Counted from the first letter of the stretch, positions 8,557 to 18,366 are shown. The stretch: DNA of 36,268 bases from CAZKCK01 sp964552325 (GCA_964552325.1 CAZKHA010000020.1:1-36268), one strand, 5' to 3'. Translations and numbers: made by a program. The notes: generated by a model from the sequence alone, not told the origin.

Positions 8557-11500
8557 TTAGAAGGTATTTAAGTCAACAGGACGCAAAGCTCCAAACCATT
8601 TTACGATACGTTCGCCATCATCGCTCTTGATGTGCATGATATATACACCACCTGCGATTGGTATTCCAGCAAAATTCTTCAAATCCCAATCAATAGAAAC
8701 AGTAGGATCATCTTTGCTGAACTGACGGATCAGGGTTCCACTTATGTTGTAGATGGTAACAACGCACTTACGTGGCAAATTGGTAATTTTCACGCGGTTG
8801 TCCAATGTACTAGTTTCGTAAGAGGAGTAAGCATAATAAGGATTTGGTACAATATTTACCTTATCAAGGTCAGTCTGTATTTTTACAGGATCTGACAAAC
8901 TTGGCTCCATGCCCGATAAATCGAAATTATACAATGGGAAATGGTCATTTTCAGAGGCAACAACGCCTTCTTCAAGTGGCATTGAGTAATAGCGGTTATA
9001 TGGTTTAGCAACACGCAGGCGGAACCTAACATCATTACTTAACCAATTATCCCTATTAAGACGATCCATAATAGGCATGCCAACCCACATTGAACTTGCA
9101 AAAGCAGCCTTACTGGTAACTATTTGAGGTTCACGGTTCATAACATTAAAGAACGAGCGGCAACCGTCATAAGCTTCAAATTTGTAAATTGAGTCGCCAA
9201 TTTTTACCTCTGTATGTTGTAAAACATAAACGTAATGCTTGCCACCGAAAACAGGCGTGCTGTTTTCGAAAATACTGGCGGTAGGATTCCATTTCATGTC
9301 TCGTCCATTATGACCGCTTAACCAGCTATCTTCACCAAAAGCTATATTCAGGCGCTCGCCGGTTTCTAGATTAATTGCATAACCTGGGAACCATCCAAAA
9401 CCTGTTTCGCTTATGAAATTAGGATCATTAACACTCTCACTGGAACCTGCACCTAAGGTGGCTTTTGTACCATCTTTGTTAACTGACAAGCCTTTACGAA
9501 TCTCAAAACGTTTTGCGCCGCCTTCTGACAGTTTTGCATCAGGACACATTTCAATAACAATTGCACGCGACCACTTGGTTTGATCGGGCGTAAGAACGAT
9601 ATCAACGCTTGCGGTTTTCTTTATGGGGCAATAGTTTTTGGAAGTATTGTCAATTGCAGGGCCAATTTTATCGCTTTGGTCGCTATAAGCTACCAACGAA
9701 TAGGGTGACCACATACCATTGATTACCTTTTCATAGTATTCATTTGGATCAACTGGATTTTCAGGAGCTCCCCAGTCGTTCAAACTTGAATTTCCTCCTT
9801 CGCCTTCGTAATAGGTACCAGCACGTATCCAGTTTTGTGCGCTTGAAGGTACGTTGTTATCATAAACACCAGAAATCCATGGGCGGGAGCTATCAGCATA
9901 AACAATTTCCGATTCAATCAATCCATTACGCACTGACAATGAATCACCTGGTTGGCCCACATTGTAAACTTGAACTGAAATGCCAAGGTCGAGTAATAGT
10001 TGCTCATTATCTATACTAATTGTAGTATCTGAGTGGTAAGTGTTTCCATACTGATCCCAAATTTTCCAATTAGCATGTGTTATTATGCCATCAACTTCTT
10101 CAGTATCCGTAAGCTTAAGGTAGAACTTACCTGATTTAACAGCTAATGGATCGATAACTTCAATATCTAATGGGCCATGTCCTTTGGTGTATGTTGGCTT
10201 GTAACTGATAGGGTAATCAGCAGATCCGTAAGGATTTGTAACTGGATCAGCCATAGGTTTGCTAAGAATCTCATCGATAGTTGCTTGTGAAAATTCTAAG
10301 GAAACCCCGCCATTGCCTTGACCTTCGATACGTGTAATAACTGGGCCATCACCAAAATCAGCTTGTGTAACAAGACCATTTATAGTGATATGTGGAATAC
10401 CAGTATAAACCTTAATATTTTTACGGCCAGCTAAATAAGGTTTCTTTTGACCATCAAGGCCCGTTGGCTCAACGGTATAGGGCTTGTACTCGTTGTGAGC
10501 ATAAGCTACAGCCATATAGTAATATTGCTTGTGATTTACCAAGGCGCGTTGCCCTGAGGCGAATTGGTCTTCGCTAATCCTGAAGGTATGTTTGATTCCT
10601 TCATCGCCACCTTGAACCATAATCTGAGGAACGCTAAATCCAATTGCTTGGTTTGATACATGATTAACAAGCTTTGTTACACCATTCTTAACGTCACATT
10701 GAAAAACGAGACGTGCCTGATCGGGGTCGTATAAACTTTCGGCGGTAACGTCAGCATTTTTTAGCTGGTAAACCTGATAACCTTCAAAACGGTAATAAGG
10801 ATCACCGGTTTTAATGGTAATATCTTGTTCGTTATACCCTTCTTTAAAGTTATTTGACAATTTCTTGTTGGTAACATATACTACCAATTCATTCTCAAGC
10901 TCTTGGATTGTTAAATCTGGGGCATCGGGGCCATCAAGAACTTTAAAACAGTTGTCGAATAAAGCTTGGCATTTATCATCCACTACGCGAAGCAATTCAA
11001 CTGAAGCCCAAGCACCACCTGAAATTGCCTTAGCCCAAGGCACACCAAAGGTAATATAGTTAACAGCTCCGGGCATCAGGGTAAATGGGCCTGCAGATTG
11101 CATAAAACGACGGTCGAAAGGGTTATTGCCAGCAGTTACTTCGTTCCAGTACAAGCCATTTTGATTATAGCCACCATTTGGTGGAGCGCCACCGGTTCCC
11201 CAGTTACAGGGATCCGAATCGCCGGGAAACATAAAATCGCATTGTGGGCCAACAGTTCCGGGGTCACCTGGATAAGCTGTTCCGCCATATTGCATGGGGC
11301 TACCGTCTTTCCAATAACCGCGTAAGTAGTTGTAATACTGAGGAGCAGTGCTTGGGTCTCCACGCACAGAGCCATCATTGTTGTGATAGAGGAACCTACG
11401 CATACCAAAACGTTCGTCGTCTGAAATACCATTTCCAAAGTTAACGCCGTTTATAGCAGCAGCATTCACCAAGAAATTAGCCGTTTTGGTTTCTCCTTCT

Positions 11501-12735
11501 TTACCGTAAGTCATTTGGATTACGGTTGAGTCGAAGTTTACGATGGAGCAATCACCAGCAAATGATGGGCCTAAAATACCATCGCCTTTAAAGGATGGAT
11601 TATCGTATCCATCAGGATCAAGATAAGGTCCTTGGAAGAAGTCGATACCAACGGCAGGGGGTTGGTCGCCATAGGCTTCAATTTCACCACTTCCGTCAAT
11701 AGCCTTACCATTGTAGCAATAACCCATTCCACGTTCAACATCGCAACCTACGTAGTCGTCTTGAGCATAACCTAAGTCAGCGTCTGTCCAAGGGGCGAAA
11801 TAAGTATCAGCAAGTTCAAAAGTTGAGCGGTTAATAATTTCGTAGCTATAGAAGGTCATGTTGTTAATTTCGTCGTTGGTGGCGAAACCAAAAGCCTGAG
11901 CCCTGATTTCAAGACCAATTGATTGACCTTTTGATTCAGAGTGATAGTTACCTTTATCATTGAATACCCACCACAAGGTTTCATCTCCTTTAAGAACTTG
12001 GTCGGCCAAGATACCCCCAATAACAATGCCTTCCTCTCCTTCTTTTGTTTGGATATCGCTATGGCAAAGTTCATTTGGAATGTCATAATATGGATAATCA
12101 CCATCTTCCCATTCGTACACGCCATTACCATTCATATCATAAAATGGAGCAAGGTAATTACTTTGATGTTTGGAAGCATCGCCATGTGCTGGCCAATCTT
12201 TGATAGCATCGGGAACGGAATATCCAGGATACTCGTCAGCTTTGTTGGTGCTGGCATTGTATCCAATAAATTGGTCAACCATTGCCCTGGTCATTGGGAA
12301 GAACTTATCGTACTCGGCACAAACTTCAGCATCTATACTTGCTGTACCATCAATGGTGAGAGGGCCTGTCCAATAATCGTTACCAACTTGGCGGAAACGC
12401 AAAGCTGCAATCTTTAATTGGTCGTTTACGTCAACGCCACCAATCCAGAGCGAACCAGCAAACAACGAAGTTTTGGTGGTGTTGGCAGGGATGTAATATT
12501 GTGATCCCACGCCAGCGCCTAAGTCCCACCACATATCACCACCTGTGTTTACACGGCAGCGAACATTGTTTACATCGAGGAATAGGTAGGCTGCAGCAGC
12601 AGAACAACCTGCTGTGCTAGCTTTTACAGTTTTTGACTGCTTTTGTTTATCGCCCACAAATTCCCTACCCATTACGGCTGTGGTGAACAGTGGTACAAGA
12701 AAAACAACCAGTAGTATGCGCTGATAAATCTTCAT
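8557..12735 (-). CDS. Very large secreted protein, C-terminal FlgD/CTD-like domain
   Basis: Exported protein of 1392 residues from the ATG at 12735, whose signal peptide runs MKIYQRILLVVFLVPLFTTAVMG; the ATG at 12774 only adds 13 polar residues. I do not recognise the body. It is rich in Gly, Asn, Asp and aromatic residues, with beta-rich stretches and a calcium-loop-like DMNGNGVYEWEDGD near residues 195-210. The last ~95 residues form an immunoglobulin-like module (VPNPYYAYSSYE..., VVTIYNISGTLIRQFS, FAGIPIAGGVYIMHI) resembling FlgD-Ig and type IX secretion C-terminal domains, although it ends in an extra WFGALRPVDLNTF tail. It lies between the TonB receptor and the PorV-like gene (about 60-nt gaps), so it is likely a surface-exposed or secreted component of that module. 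Confidence 0.75.
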   Translation of the reverse strand: MKIYQRILLVVFLVPLFTTAVMGREFVGDKQKQSKTVKASTAGCSAAAAYLFLDVNNVRCRVNTGGDMWWDLGAGVGSQYYIPANTTKTSLFAGSLWIGGVDVNDQLKIAALRFRQVGNDYWTGPLTIDGTASIDAEVCAEYDKFFPMTRAMVDQFIGYNASTNKADEYPGYSVPDAIKDWPAHGDASKHQSNYLAPFYDMNGNGVYEWEDGDYPYYDIPNELCHSDIQTKEGEEGIVIGGILADQVLKGDETLWWVFNDKGNYHSESKGQSIGLEIRAQAFGFATNDEINNMTFYSYEIINRSTFELADTYFAPWTDADLGYAQDDYVGCDVERGMGYCYNGKAIDGSGEIEAYGDQPPAVGIDFFQGPYLDPDGYDNPSFKGDGILGPSFAGDCSIVNFDSTVIQMTYGKEGETKTANFLVNAAAINGVNFGNGISDDERFGMRRFLYHNNDGSVRGDPSTAPQYYNYLRGYWKDGSPMQYGGTAYPGDPGTVGPQCDFMFPGDSDPCNWGTGGAPPNGGYNQNGLYWNEVTAGNNPFDRRFMQSAGPFTLMPGAVNYITFGVPWAKAISGGAWASVELLRVVDDKCQALFDNCFKVLDGPDAPDLTIQELENELVVYVTNKKLSNNFKEGYNEQDITIKTGDPYYRFEGYQVYQLKNADVTAESLYDPDQARLVFQCDVKNGVTKLVNHVSNQAIGFSVPQIMVQGGDEGIKHTFRISEDQFASGQRALVNHKQYYYMAVAYAHNEYKPYTVEPTGLDGQKKPYLAGRKNIKVYTGIPHITINGLVTQADFGDGPVITRIEGQGNGGVSLEFSQATIDEILSKPMADPVTNPYGSADYPISYKPTYTKGHGPLDIEVIDPLAVKSGKFYLKLTDTEEVDGIITHANWKIWDQYGNTYHSDTTISIDNEQLLLDLGISVQVYNVGQPGDSLSVRNGLIESEIVYADSSRPWISGVYDNNVPSSAQNWIRAGTYYEGEGGNSSLNDWGAPENPVDPNEYYEKVINGMWSPYSLVAYSDQSDKIGPAIDNTSKNYCPIKKTASVDIVLTPDQTKWSRAIVIEMCPDAKLSEGGAKRFEIRKGLSVNKDGTKATLGAGSSESVNDPNFISETGFGWFPGYAINLETGERLNIAFGEDSWLSGHNGRDMKWNPTASIFENSTPVFGGKHYVYVLQHTEVKIGDSIYKFEAYDGCRSFFNVMNREPQIVTSKAAFASSMWVGMPIMDRLNRDNWLSNDVRFRLRVAKPYNRYYSMPLEEGVVASENDHFPLYNFDLSGMEPSLSDPVKIQTDLDKVNIVPNPYYAYSSYETSTLDNRVKITNLPRKCVVTIYNISGTLIRQFSKDDPTVSIDWDLKNFAGIPIAGGVYIMHIKSDDGERIVKWFGALRPVDLNTF

Positions 12736-12794
12736 AGTATAGTGTGTTTTTTTTATTTCAAAATTGATATGCATACGATGATATAGTGTTATGT

Positions 12795-15700
12795 TTAGAA
12801 GTTAAAGATAACACCTAAGCGTATCATCCTGGGACTGCTATAATTGCCTGGATTGTTGATAGCAATTCGGTACATTTCGCGGAAGGTCTCTGGATTGAGT
12901 TGTTCGTTTATCTCCCGTTGCCATTCGGCTGCATTCAGGTATCCATCATCATCGGGGTTTCCGGTAGCTGCATAAACACCCATCACGTTTTCAAAATTGA
13001 AGATGTTGAGTACTTGTAGATAAATGCTAAGTTCAGTGATTTTTTCCTTATCGCCATCTTTCGCCCAGTTAATCTTGAGGTCTTTATCAAAACGGGCATC
13101 AACCCTAAACTGCCAAGGAAGGCGTGAGCCAAAATAGGAACCTTTAAGCAAACGAGTACCCCCAGAAATGCCTGAAGTAATGTTGGATGCGCGGGTATAA
13201 GGTGTGCCTGATCCACCAGTGATGGTAAAGTTAGCACCTGTATTCTTAAGTAGTTCAATAGGTCCTTTATCTTTACGGTTGATACGTGGGCCATCATATT
13301 CCTTGCCCTCGCCAAAGCGGTAGTCGATGCTAAGGTTAACAGCATGACGCCTATCCCATGCCAATGGATTGGTAGTACGTAAGTTAGGTAAACCAGCAGC
13401 AATTAGGGCCTGAGCGGTGGTGGTGCTTGAACCAGTACCATCGGCAAACTGTAAAGTATAGGAAGCACGTAAAGAAACATTTCCAGTGCGCCTTAAGTCA
13501 TAAGATAGGGTAAAACCTTTAACTGTACCAAAGTCAATATTGTTAAATGACACATAATCACGGGGATAAGCCCCATTAAAACGATAGATTTGGATTTCGT
13601 TACGAACCTCTTTGTAATACGCCGAAAGTGTCATGGCCGATGAATTTGTAAGTTTCTGCTTGAAACCAATTTCATAGTCAATGGTTTGTTTCGGTTTTAG
13701 GTTAGGGTTATCGAGCACGCCCGTACGTGTATTAAAATAGTAGTAATCGGTAATATCAAATGTACCACTGCTTGAAGGACGTTGGGTAAGAATATCATAA
13801 TGTGCGAAGAATGCAGCCTCATCCGAGATAGGGAATGAGAAAGAGATACGTGGCATAACAGCAACCTGAGGGTCGTAGTCTTTAAACGATTTACTATCAA
13901 CCTTTTTCTGGGTAGGATCAATTAAGTATGGTGATACGCCGGCACCTGCATCTAAAACGCTTGGGTCAGCTATTTCAATACCATCGGCATTATACCATGT
14001 GCTACCATTACGGAATCCGGTGATAGCCGTAGGTTTGGTTACATTATCAACATAAACAATATAATCATCACCAATATTACCAGGCAGCGGTGTCTCTGTG
14101 TTTTGCATCTGTCTAACTTCTTGTGCTGTGTAAGCATTGAAGAGGGTAAATGGATCTTTTAACACCAATTGGTTGGCGTCGAAACGGTCAACACGCAAAC
14201 CCACGTTGAAAATCAAATCTTTGAAAGTAAATTTATCTTGAATATAGCCGGCCATGTAAATGGGCTCAAAAGCAGGTAGTTCGCGAAGGAAATTTCCTTC
14301 TTCATCTTTCTTGGTTAAAAAATCATCCAGCGTAACCTTGCCTATATTCTTCTCGCCTTTGTAGTTAAAACCGCGGTAATTTACGTAAGAGATACCGTCA
14401 TTTAATAGCTCATCGGCACTGAAAAGACTGATATCGAACAAATCTTCACCCAATCCTACGGTTTTCAAATTACCATCTTTATCATAATAATTGATGGTTT
14501 TTGAGTCAAAATCATAAGAGTCTATATTAATGAAGTCGGTACCATCAAGAGGTAACCCTAATTTCTTACGAAGATTGATGTCGAAAGTACGTTGTGAGGC
14601 TGCGTCATATTTGCGGTTGTAATAGATGGTATCTTGAAAAACGCCATCGTTGGTAACCAAGGTTGGGCTGTTTTTGTCGAGTTCAAGTATATGGAAATTG
14701 GTTTGACCACGCATTAACTGCCAAAGGGCATTAGGTGCATAGGTAAAGAATCCGGATTTTTGTTGCTCATATTGAATACCGAACTGAAGCTCGTGGTTGC
14801 CAACGTCAGCCGAAGCCAAGGCACTGAAACCAATTTGTTCAAATTCTGATTCGCTGTATCCATTAAACTGTGTGCCTGGAGCAGTCCAAAGACCATAAAT
14901 GCCTCCAACGCCAACGCCATTAATAAGGCCGCCGCCCGAAATAACATCATTAGCATTCCGAATGTCGCCATCTAGAATTTCGTAGTATTGCTCGGTATAG
15001 CGACTTAAGTCTTTATTAAACGAGGCTGGTTTAAAGGTAAACAAGGTATCGCGGTAACCGTTGTGTATATATACATTATTATACACTTTACCATCAATGG
15101 TATCGGAGCCTAGTTCATACGAACGCTGGGTATAAGTATCAAAACGGCCTATGTAACCAACTTTGAAGATGTTATCTTTAAACTCAGCATTTTGCGTTTT
15201 GCTGAACGATTTTGAGTAATCAGCTTGAATATTGTAATAGGCATTCTTGATAAATGCATCATCGGCGCTTTTAAATTTCTGTGTAAAACGTGCAAAACCG
15301 CGATAGGTTGTATTAAAATACTCTCCATTGTTTTCCCAGTTCATCATGGAGTTGCCATAACTAAAGCCTTTACCAGTATTGTAATTAAACGAACCACCCA
15401 ACGTAAAATTGGTACTTTCCGAGATTCGAAGGTCAAGTTTTCCTGAGAAGTTGGCTGAATAATCAGATGAATTTAGTGAACTGTTTATTTGTTCAAAATC
15501 ATTTTTGGTTAAGTAGGAGGCTGATGTACGTATAACATTCAGTCCATCAACGTACAATGGGCTTTCTTTGAGTTTAGCCAGCACATCGTCTTTAACTTTG
15601 TACCTACCAATGGGTGATTCGGCAGCATCTTTTTGATAGACCAGATCACCGGCAATAAAGAATCCTAGAATAGATTTTTTTTCACCAGCTTCATTAATTT

Positions 15701-16493
15701 TTTTACGGATTATTGGTCCTTGAACATTGAAGCCAGCACGGTTATAACCAAAATCGTCGAGAAACTGTGAGGTTTGAAGCTCGATACCGCCAGCATACAC
15801 ATTTGAAGGGCCTTTGGTTGTTACATTAATAACACCAGAGGTAGCATCACCGTATTGAGCAGGAATACCTGAAATGATAACAGCCACTTGCTCGATAGCA
15901 CTAGGAGGCAAGCTTGAAGATCCGCCTGACACCTTTACACCATCGATGTACATAACGGTTGCTTCGCCACGTTCACCACGAACGCTCCCGCGTTCACCGT
16001 CGGCCGAGAAAACGCCACCTACTGTAGTTGCTACTGCGTTGGCACTGCGGTTAGGCATTTTTTCAATCTGTTTTGAATCAACAGTGGCACCAGTGGAGGT
16101 TTGGTCTTTCTCAATCAAAGGCTGCTTGTAGCTTGTGATTTCAACACCCGTAATAGCTGTTGCCGTGGATTCGAGTTCAATATTTAGAAACTCTACCTTC
16201 CCGGCTCCAACACGGAAGCCTGTGATTAATCGTGCTTGGTAACCAACGTATGAACACCGAATGGCATAGTTACCGGGGGTAATGGGTTTAATAGTATAAT
16301 TACCATCAAAATCCGAAGTGGTGCCTCCTTGCTGAACCCCGTTCATTTCAATAACGACATTAGCAAAGGGAATAGGTTCCTTGCTTGCTTTGTCGACTAT
16401 CTTTCCTTTCAGAGTTCCTGTGGAAGCCTGAGAGAATACCAACATGCAGGAGGTTAGTATAATTCCCAAGGTTAATAGTAGATTTTTTATCAT
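12795..16493 (-). CDS. TonB-dependent receptor with carboxypeptidase-regulatory domain
   Basis: Outer-membrane TonB-gated transporter of 1232 residues. A signal peptide (MIKNLLLTLGIILTSCMLVFSQ) is followed by a carboxypeptidase-regulatory-like domain (about 26-112: GTLKGKIVDKASKEPIPFANV..., GGTTSDFDGNYTIKPITPGNY), then a plug domain (about 120-235) with MYIDGVKV and SGIPAQYGDATSGVINVTTKG, and a long beta barrel ending in the aromatic strand MIRLGVIFNF. No SusD partner follows; instead the next genes are the giant secreted protein and a PorV-like porin, so it is not a classical SusCD glycan importer. First gene of the operon; upstream only near-matches to the -7 box are seen. The substrate, or a role in secretion or adhesion, is not determined. 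Confidence 0.92.
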   Translation of the reverse strand: MIKNLLLTLGIILTSCMLVFSQASTGTLKGKIVDKASKEPIPFANVVIEMNGVQQGGTTSDFDGNYTIKPITPGNYAIRCSYVGYQARLITGFRVGAGKVEFLNIELESTATAITGVEITSYKQPLIEKDQTSTGATVDSKQIEKMPNRSANAVATTVGGVFSADGERGSVRGERGEATVMYIDGVKVSGGSSSLPPSAIEQVAVIISGIPAQYGDATSGVINVTTKGPSNVYAGGIELQTSQFLDDFGYNRAGFNVQGPIIRKKINEAGEKKSILGFFIAGDLVYQKDAAESPIGRYKVKDDVLAKLKESPLYVDGLNVIRTSASYLTKNDFEQINSSLNSSDYSANFSGKLDLRISESTNFTLGGSFNYNTGKGFSYGNSMMNWENNGEYFNTTYRGFARFTQKFKSADDAFIKNAYYNIQADYSKSFSKTQNAEFKDNIFKVGYIGRFDTYTQRSYELGSDTIDGKVYNNVYIHNGYRDTLFTFKPASFNKDLSRYTEQYYEILDGDIRNANDVISGGGLINGVGVGGIYGLWTAPGTQFNGYSESEFEQIGFSALASADVGNHELQFGIQYEQQKSGFFTYAPNALWQLMRGQTNFHILELDKNSPTLVTNDGVFQDTIYYNRKYDAASQRTFDINLRKKLGLPLDGTDFINIDSYDFDSKTINYYDKDGNLKTVGLGEDLFDISLFSADELLNDGISYVNYRGFNYKGEKNIGKVTLDDFLTKKDEEGNFLRELPAFEPIYMAGYIQDKFTFKDLIFNVGLRVDRFDANQLVLKDPFTLFNAYTAQEVRQMQNTETPLPGNIGDDYIVYVDNVTKPTAITGFRNGSTWYNADGIEIADPSVLDAGAGVSPYLIDPTQKKVDSKSFKDYDPQVAVMPRISFSFPISDEAAFFAHYDILTQRPSSSGTFDITDYYYFNTRTGVLDNPNLKPKQTIDYEIGFKQKLTNSSAMTLSAYYKEVRNEIQIYRFNGAYPRDYVSFNNIDFGTVKGFTLSYDLRRTGNVSLRASYTLQFADGTGSSTTTAQALIAAGLPNLRTTNPLAWDRRHAVNLSIDYRFGEGKEYDGPRINRKDKGPIELLKNTGANFTITGGSGTPYTRASNITSGISGGTRLLKGSYFGSRLPWQFRVDARFDKDLKINWAKDGDKEKITELSIYLQVLNIFNFENVMGVYAATGNPDDDGYLNAAEWQREINEQLNPETFREMYRIAINNPGNYSSPRMIRLGVIFNF

Positions 16494-16606
16494 ACTGGAT
16501 TATTTATTAGAGATTTGCGTTGTGCGATAAAAAGGCAGTAAAGTTAAATACAAATATCTCTATTCTCCAAATAAAATCGACCACTCCAACGAAAAAGTTG
16601 GCTGGA

Positions 16607-17068
16607 TTATTTGTACGGACGGTCAAGTATGGCAGCATACACAACCGCAGTCCGCAAATCGAAATCGTTGCTCAAACCTGTATCCTGTTCATTTTCAAAA
16701 CTTAATGATACAACTGGCTTAGTTTGGGCTTGCCCTTCCTCAAAGGCTTTTGATATATTAGGAGTACTAGAATATTTAGGCTTAGTAAATGCTTGTTTAA
16801 AAACAACTTGTTCGTCAGCGATTGGTTCAGGTTGATAACTAGGATTTTGGGGAGTTTCTCTGCCTTTTAAAAAATCATCAAGAATATCATCCACATTCTT
16901 GTTACCTGTTAGTATTTCCTCAAATACACTAGGCCTGCCCGATTCTTGGATTTCGGGAGTATGCACCGTTTTGGTTGTATTAGCTTTGTTTTTAGCCTTT
17001 TGGGAATTCTTATAAATTCCAAAGGCTACCCAAGCTACCAAAAAAGCTATATAAAGCAGATCGTCCAT
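16607..17068 (-). CDS. Small membrane protein, unidentified
   Basis: I do not recognise this 153-residue protein. One N-terminal membrane segment (about 4-19, LLYIAFLVAWVAFGIY) is followed by a basic stop-transfer stretch (KNSQKAKNKANTTK) and a long polar, Pro/Glu/Asn-rich tail, including SVFEEILTGNKNVDDILDDFLKG, likely a short amphipathic helix. Such single-anchor proteins with disordered cytosolic tails are frequent in Bacteroidota. It lies downstream of the next small membrane protein on the same strand, separated by 80 nt. The reading frame is well open and has an ATG, so I take it as real, but no function is proposed. Confidence 0.65.
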   Translation of the reverse strand: MDDLLYIAFLVAWVAFGIYKNSQKAKNKANTTKTVHTPEIQESGRPSVFEEILTGNKNVDDILDDFLKGRETPQNPSYQPEPIADEQVVFKQAFTKPKYSSTPNISKAFEEGQAQTKPVVSLSFENEQDTGLSNDFDLRTAVVYAAILDRPYK

Positions 17069-17148
17069 GTACTCAAATATCAGTTAGGAATACTTGCCGT
17101 AAAAGTAAGCAATTTTTGCTAGCTTGTTGAAAAAAACTTATAACTTAA

Positions 17149-17565
17149 TTATTTCCCTGGTCCACATCCTCGTTGATCTTTGGTAAACAAGCGTTTAAAC
17201 CATGATGTGGGCTTTCCTTGATGTTTGTCGAGCTTCTTTCGATGTTCCTTGGCTTCTTCAAGTCTCCGTTTACCGTTATCGCCCTGCAAAGCTTGGTGAT
17301 GGTCAAGGGTTTTTTCGTAAATGGCTTGCTGCTGTTTATGTTTTTCCGCCTTGCGCTTTTCAATGGCTTTCTGTTGTTGTTTAACACGAGAGCCCCTTGT
17401 TTTGCATCCAAGGTTTCCAAAAGATGATAAAAGCACCAGCAGCACACATAACCATAAGGTGAAAGCACTCGAACTAACCCTGTAAAATGGGTTTCTCCGC
17501 TTCCGGATAAATTCGGGAAGGGTATTTTCAATAATAAGAGGCGATTCTTTAAGTCCTAACATCAT
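17149..17565 (-). CDS. Small basic membrane-anchored protein, unidentified
   Basis: Predicted 138-residue protein of unknown function. Thirty-three residues precede a hydrophobic segment (about 34-50) followed by GNLGCKTRGS, which looks like a lipoprotein signal but lacks a canonical residue at -3 and sits unusually far from the start. The remainder is very basic and helical (KQQQKAIEKRKAEKHKQQQ, LEEAKEHRKKLDKHQ), ending in PTSWFKRLFTKDQRGCGPGK. Small Bacteroidota proteins with a lysine-rich helix and a terminal W/F-KRLF motif are familiar to me, but I know no assigned function. Two ATG codons in a row start it; an overlapping frame at 17145-17531 has no such features and was set aside. Confidence 0.55.
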   Translation of the reverse strand: MMLGLKESPLIIENTLPEFIRKRRNPFYRVSSSAFTLWLCVLLVLLSSFGNLGCKTRGSRVKQQQKAIEKRKAEKHKQQQAIYEKTLDHHQALQGDNGKRRLEEAKEHRKKLDKHQGKPTSWFKRLFTKDQRGCGPGK

Positions 17566-17811
17566 TTCGGGAGGTTTATTGCCAAAAACAGCGTTTTGGT
17601 CTGTTCACAAAAATTACAAAAAAAATAGCTAAGTTTACGTCCATTCCATGTTGAAATTGACAAAAAACTACAGCAACTTGCCACGGCATTGTCCAAATCG
17701 ACAGCGATCCTACGAAGCTGTGAGCAAAATGTAGTAATTTCGTTCACCAATTTCATTTGAATTTACAAAAATATTCATTTGTTCGTAACGTTCCTTAAAA
17801 TAAACTGTATT

Positions 17812-18267
17812 ATGCCTCGTAAAAACGTGTTTTTGCCATCTGGCTCATTATCCTACATTCTTATTTGTATTCTCTTATTTGTTGGCTGTGGCACCAATGA
17901 CGAAGATTCGCCTATTCCTTACGTTAGTGTAAATATTACGATAAATCCCTCATCAATTGAGTATGGCAACTTGAATGTACCGGGTAATATGGCGTTATTA
18001 AAGGGTGGTTATCGCGGCATAATTGTTTATCATTACATGCAAGATGAGTATTTAGCCTTTGAACGAACCTGTACTTTCGACCCTGATAATTCGTGCGCCA
18101 AGCTTAAAGTTGATCTTTCAACACTCTTGGCAAAAGATACCTGCTGCGGTTCGCAGTTTCTACTTATTGATGGCACCCCGTTGGAAGGTAGCAAGGCAAC
18201 GAGGCCTTTAAAACAGTACCGCACAGCCTTCGATCCAGCTTATGGGCTGCTTCATATATATAATTAA
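17812..18267 (+). CDS. Lipoprotein with degenerate Rieske-like domain
   Basis: Outer-surface or periplasmic lipoprotein of 151 residues. I start at 17812 (MPRKNVFLPSG...) so that a standard signal peptide leads to the lipobox LFVGC with Cys26; an ATG at 17779 is in frame but unnecessary. The C-terminal half reads like a Rieske fold: GGYRGIIVYHY...YLAFERTCTF (85-89 region) followed by DTCCGSQFLLIDGTPLEGSKATRPLKQ in the order seen around CTH and CPCHGS in true Rieske proteins. However, the first motif has Phe89 instead of His and the second is D109-T-C-C-G-S, so three of four cluster ligands are missing; Cys87, Cys95, Cys111 and Cys112 remain and could form disulfides. I infer a Rieske-derived protein without a [2Fe-2S] cluster. 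Monocistronic. Confidence 0.65.
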   Translation: MPRKNVFLPSGSLSYILICILLFVGCGTNDEDSPIPYVSVNITINPSSIEYGNLNVPGNMALLKGGYRGIIVYHYMQDEYLAFERTCTFDPDNSCAKLKVDLSTLLAKDTCCGSQFLLIDGTPLEGSKATRPLKQYRTAFDPAYGLLHIYN

Positions 18268-18366
18268 TGTATAGCACGAATGGTTTATAAACGACATAAA
18301 GTCTTTATAATGAACTACTAACAAATAATATAACAGAATCGGATTTATACTACAGAGCAAAAAAAA

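Noticed and set aside
16586..16601. CCAAC / GAAAAA / GTTGG hairpin past the small membrane protein gene
   Set aside because: Only five pairs and no proper T-run on either side; too weak to call a terminator.
17145..17531. Alternative frame of 128 codons over the small basic protein
   Set aside because: No membrane segment or family-like sequence; the 17149-17565 frame has a coherent hydrophobic plus basic layout.
17562..17756. Minus-strand 64-codon frame whose TGA overlaps the ATG at 17565
   Set aside because: The overlap looks like translational coupling, but the peptide is Cys- and Phe-rich without a recognisable pattern and has no promoter; probably chance.
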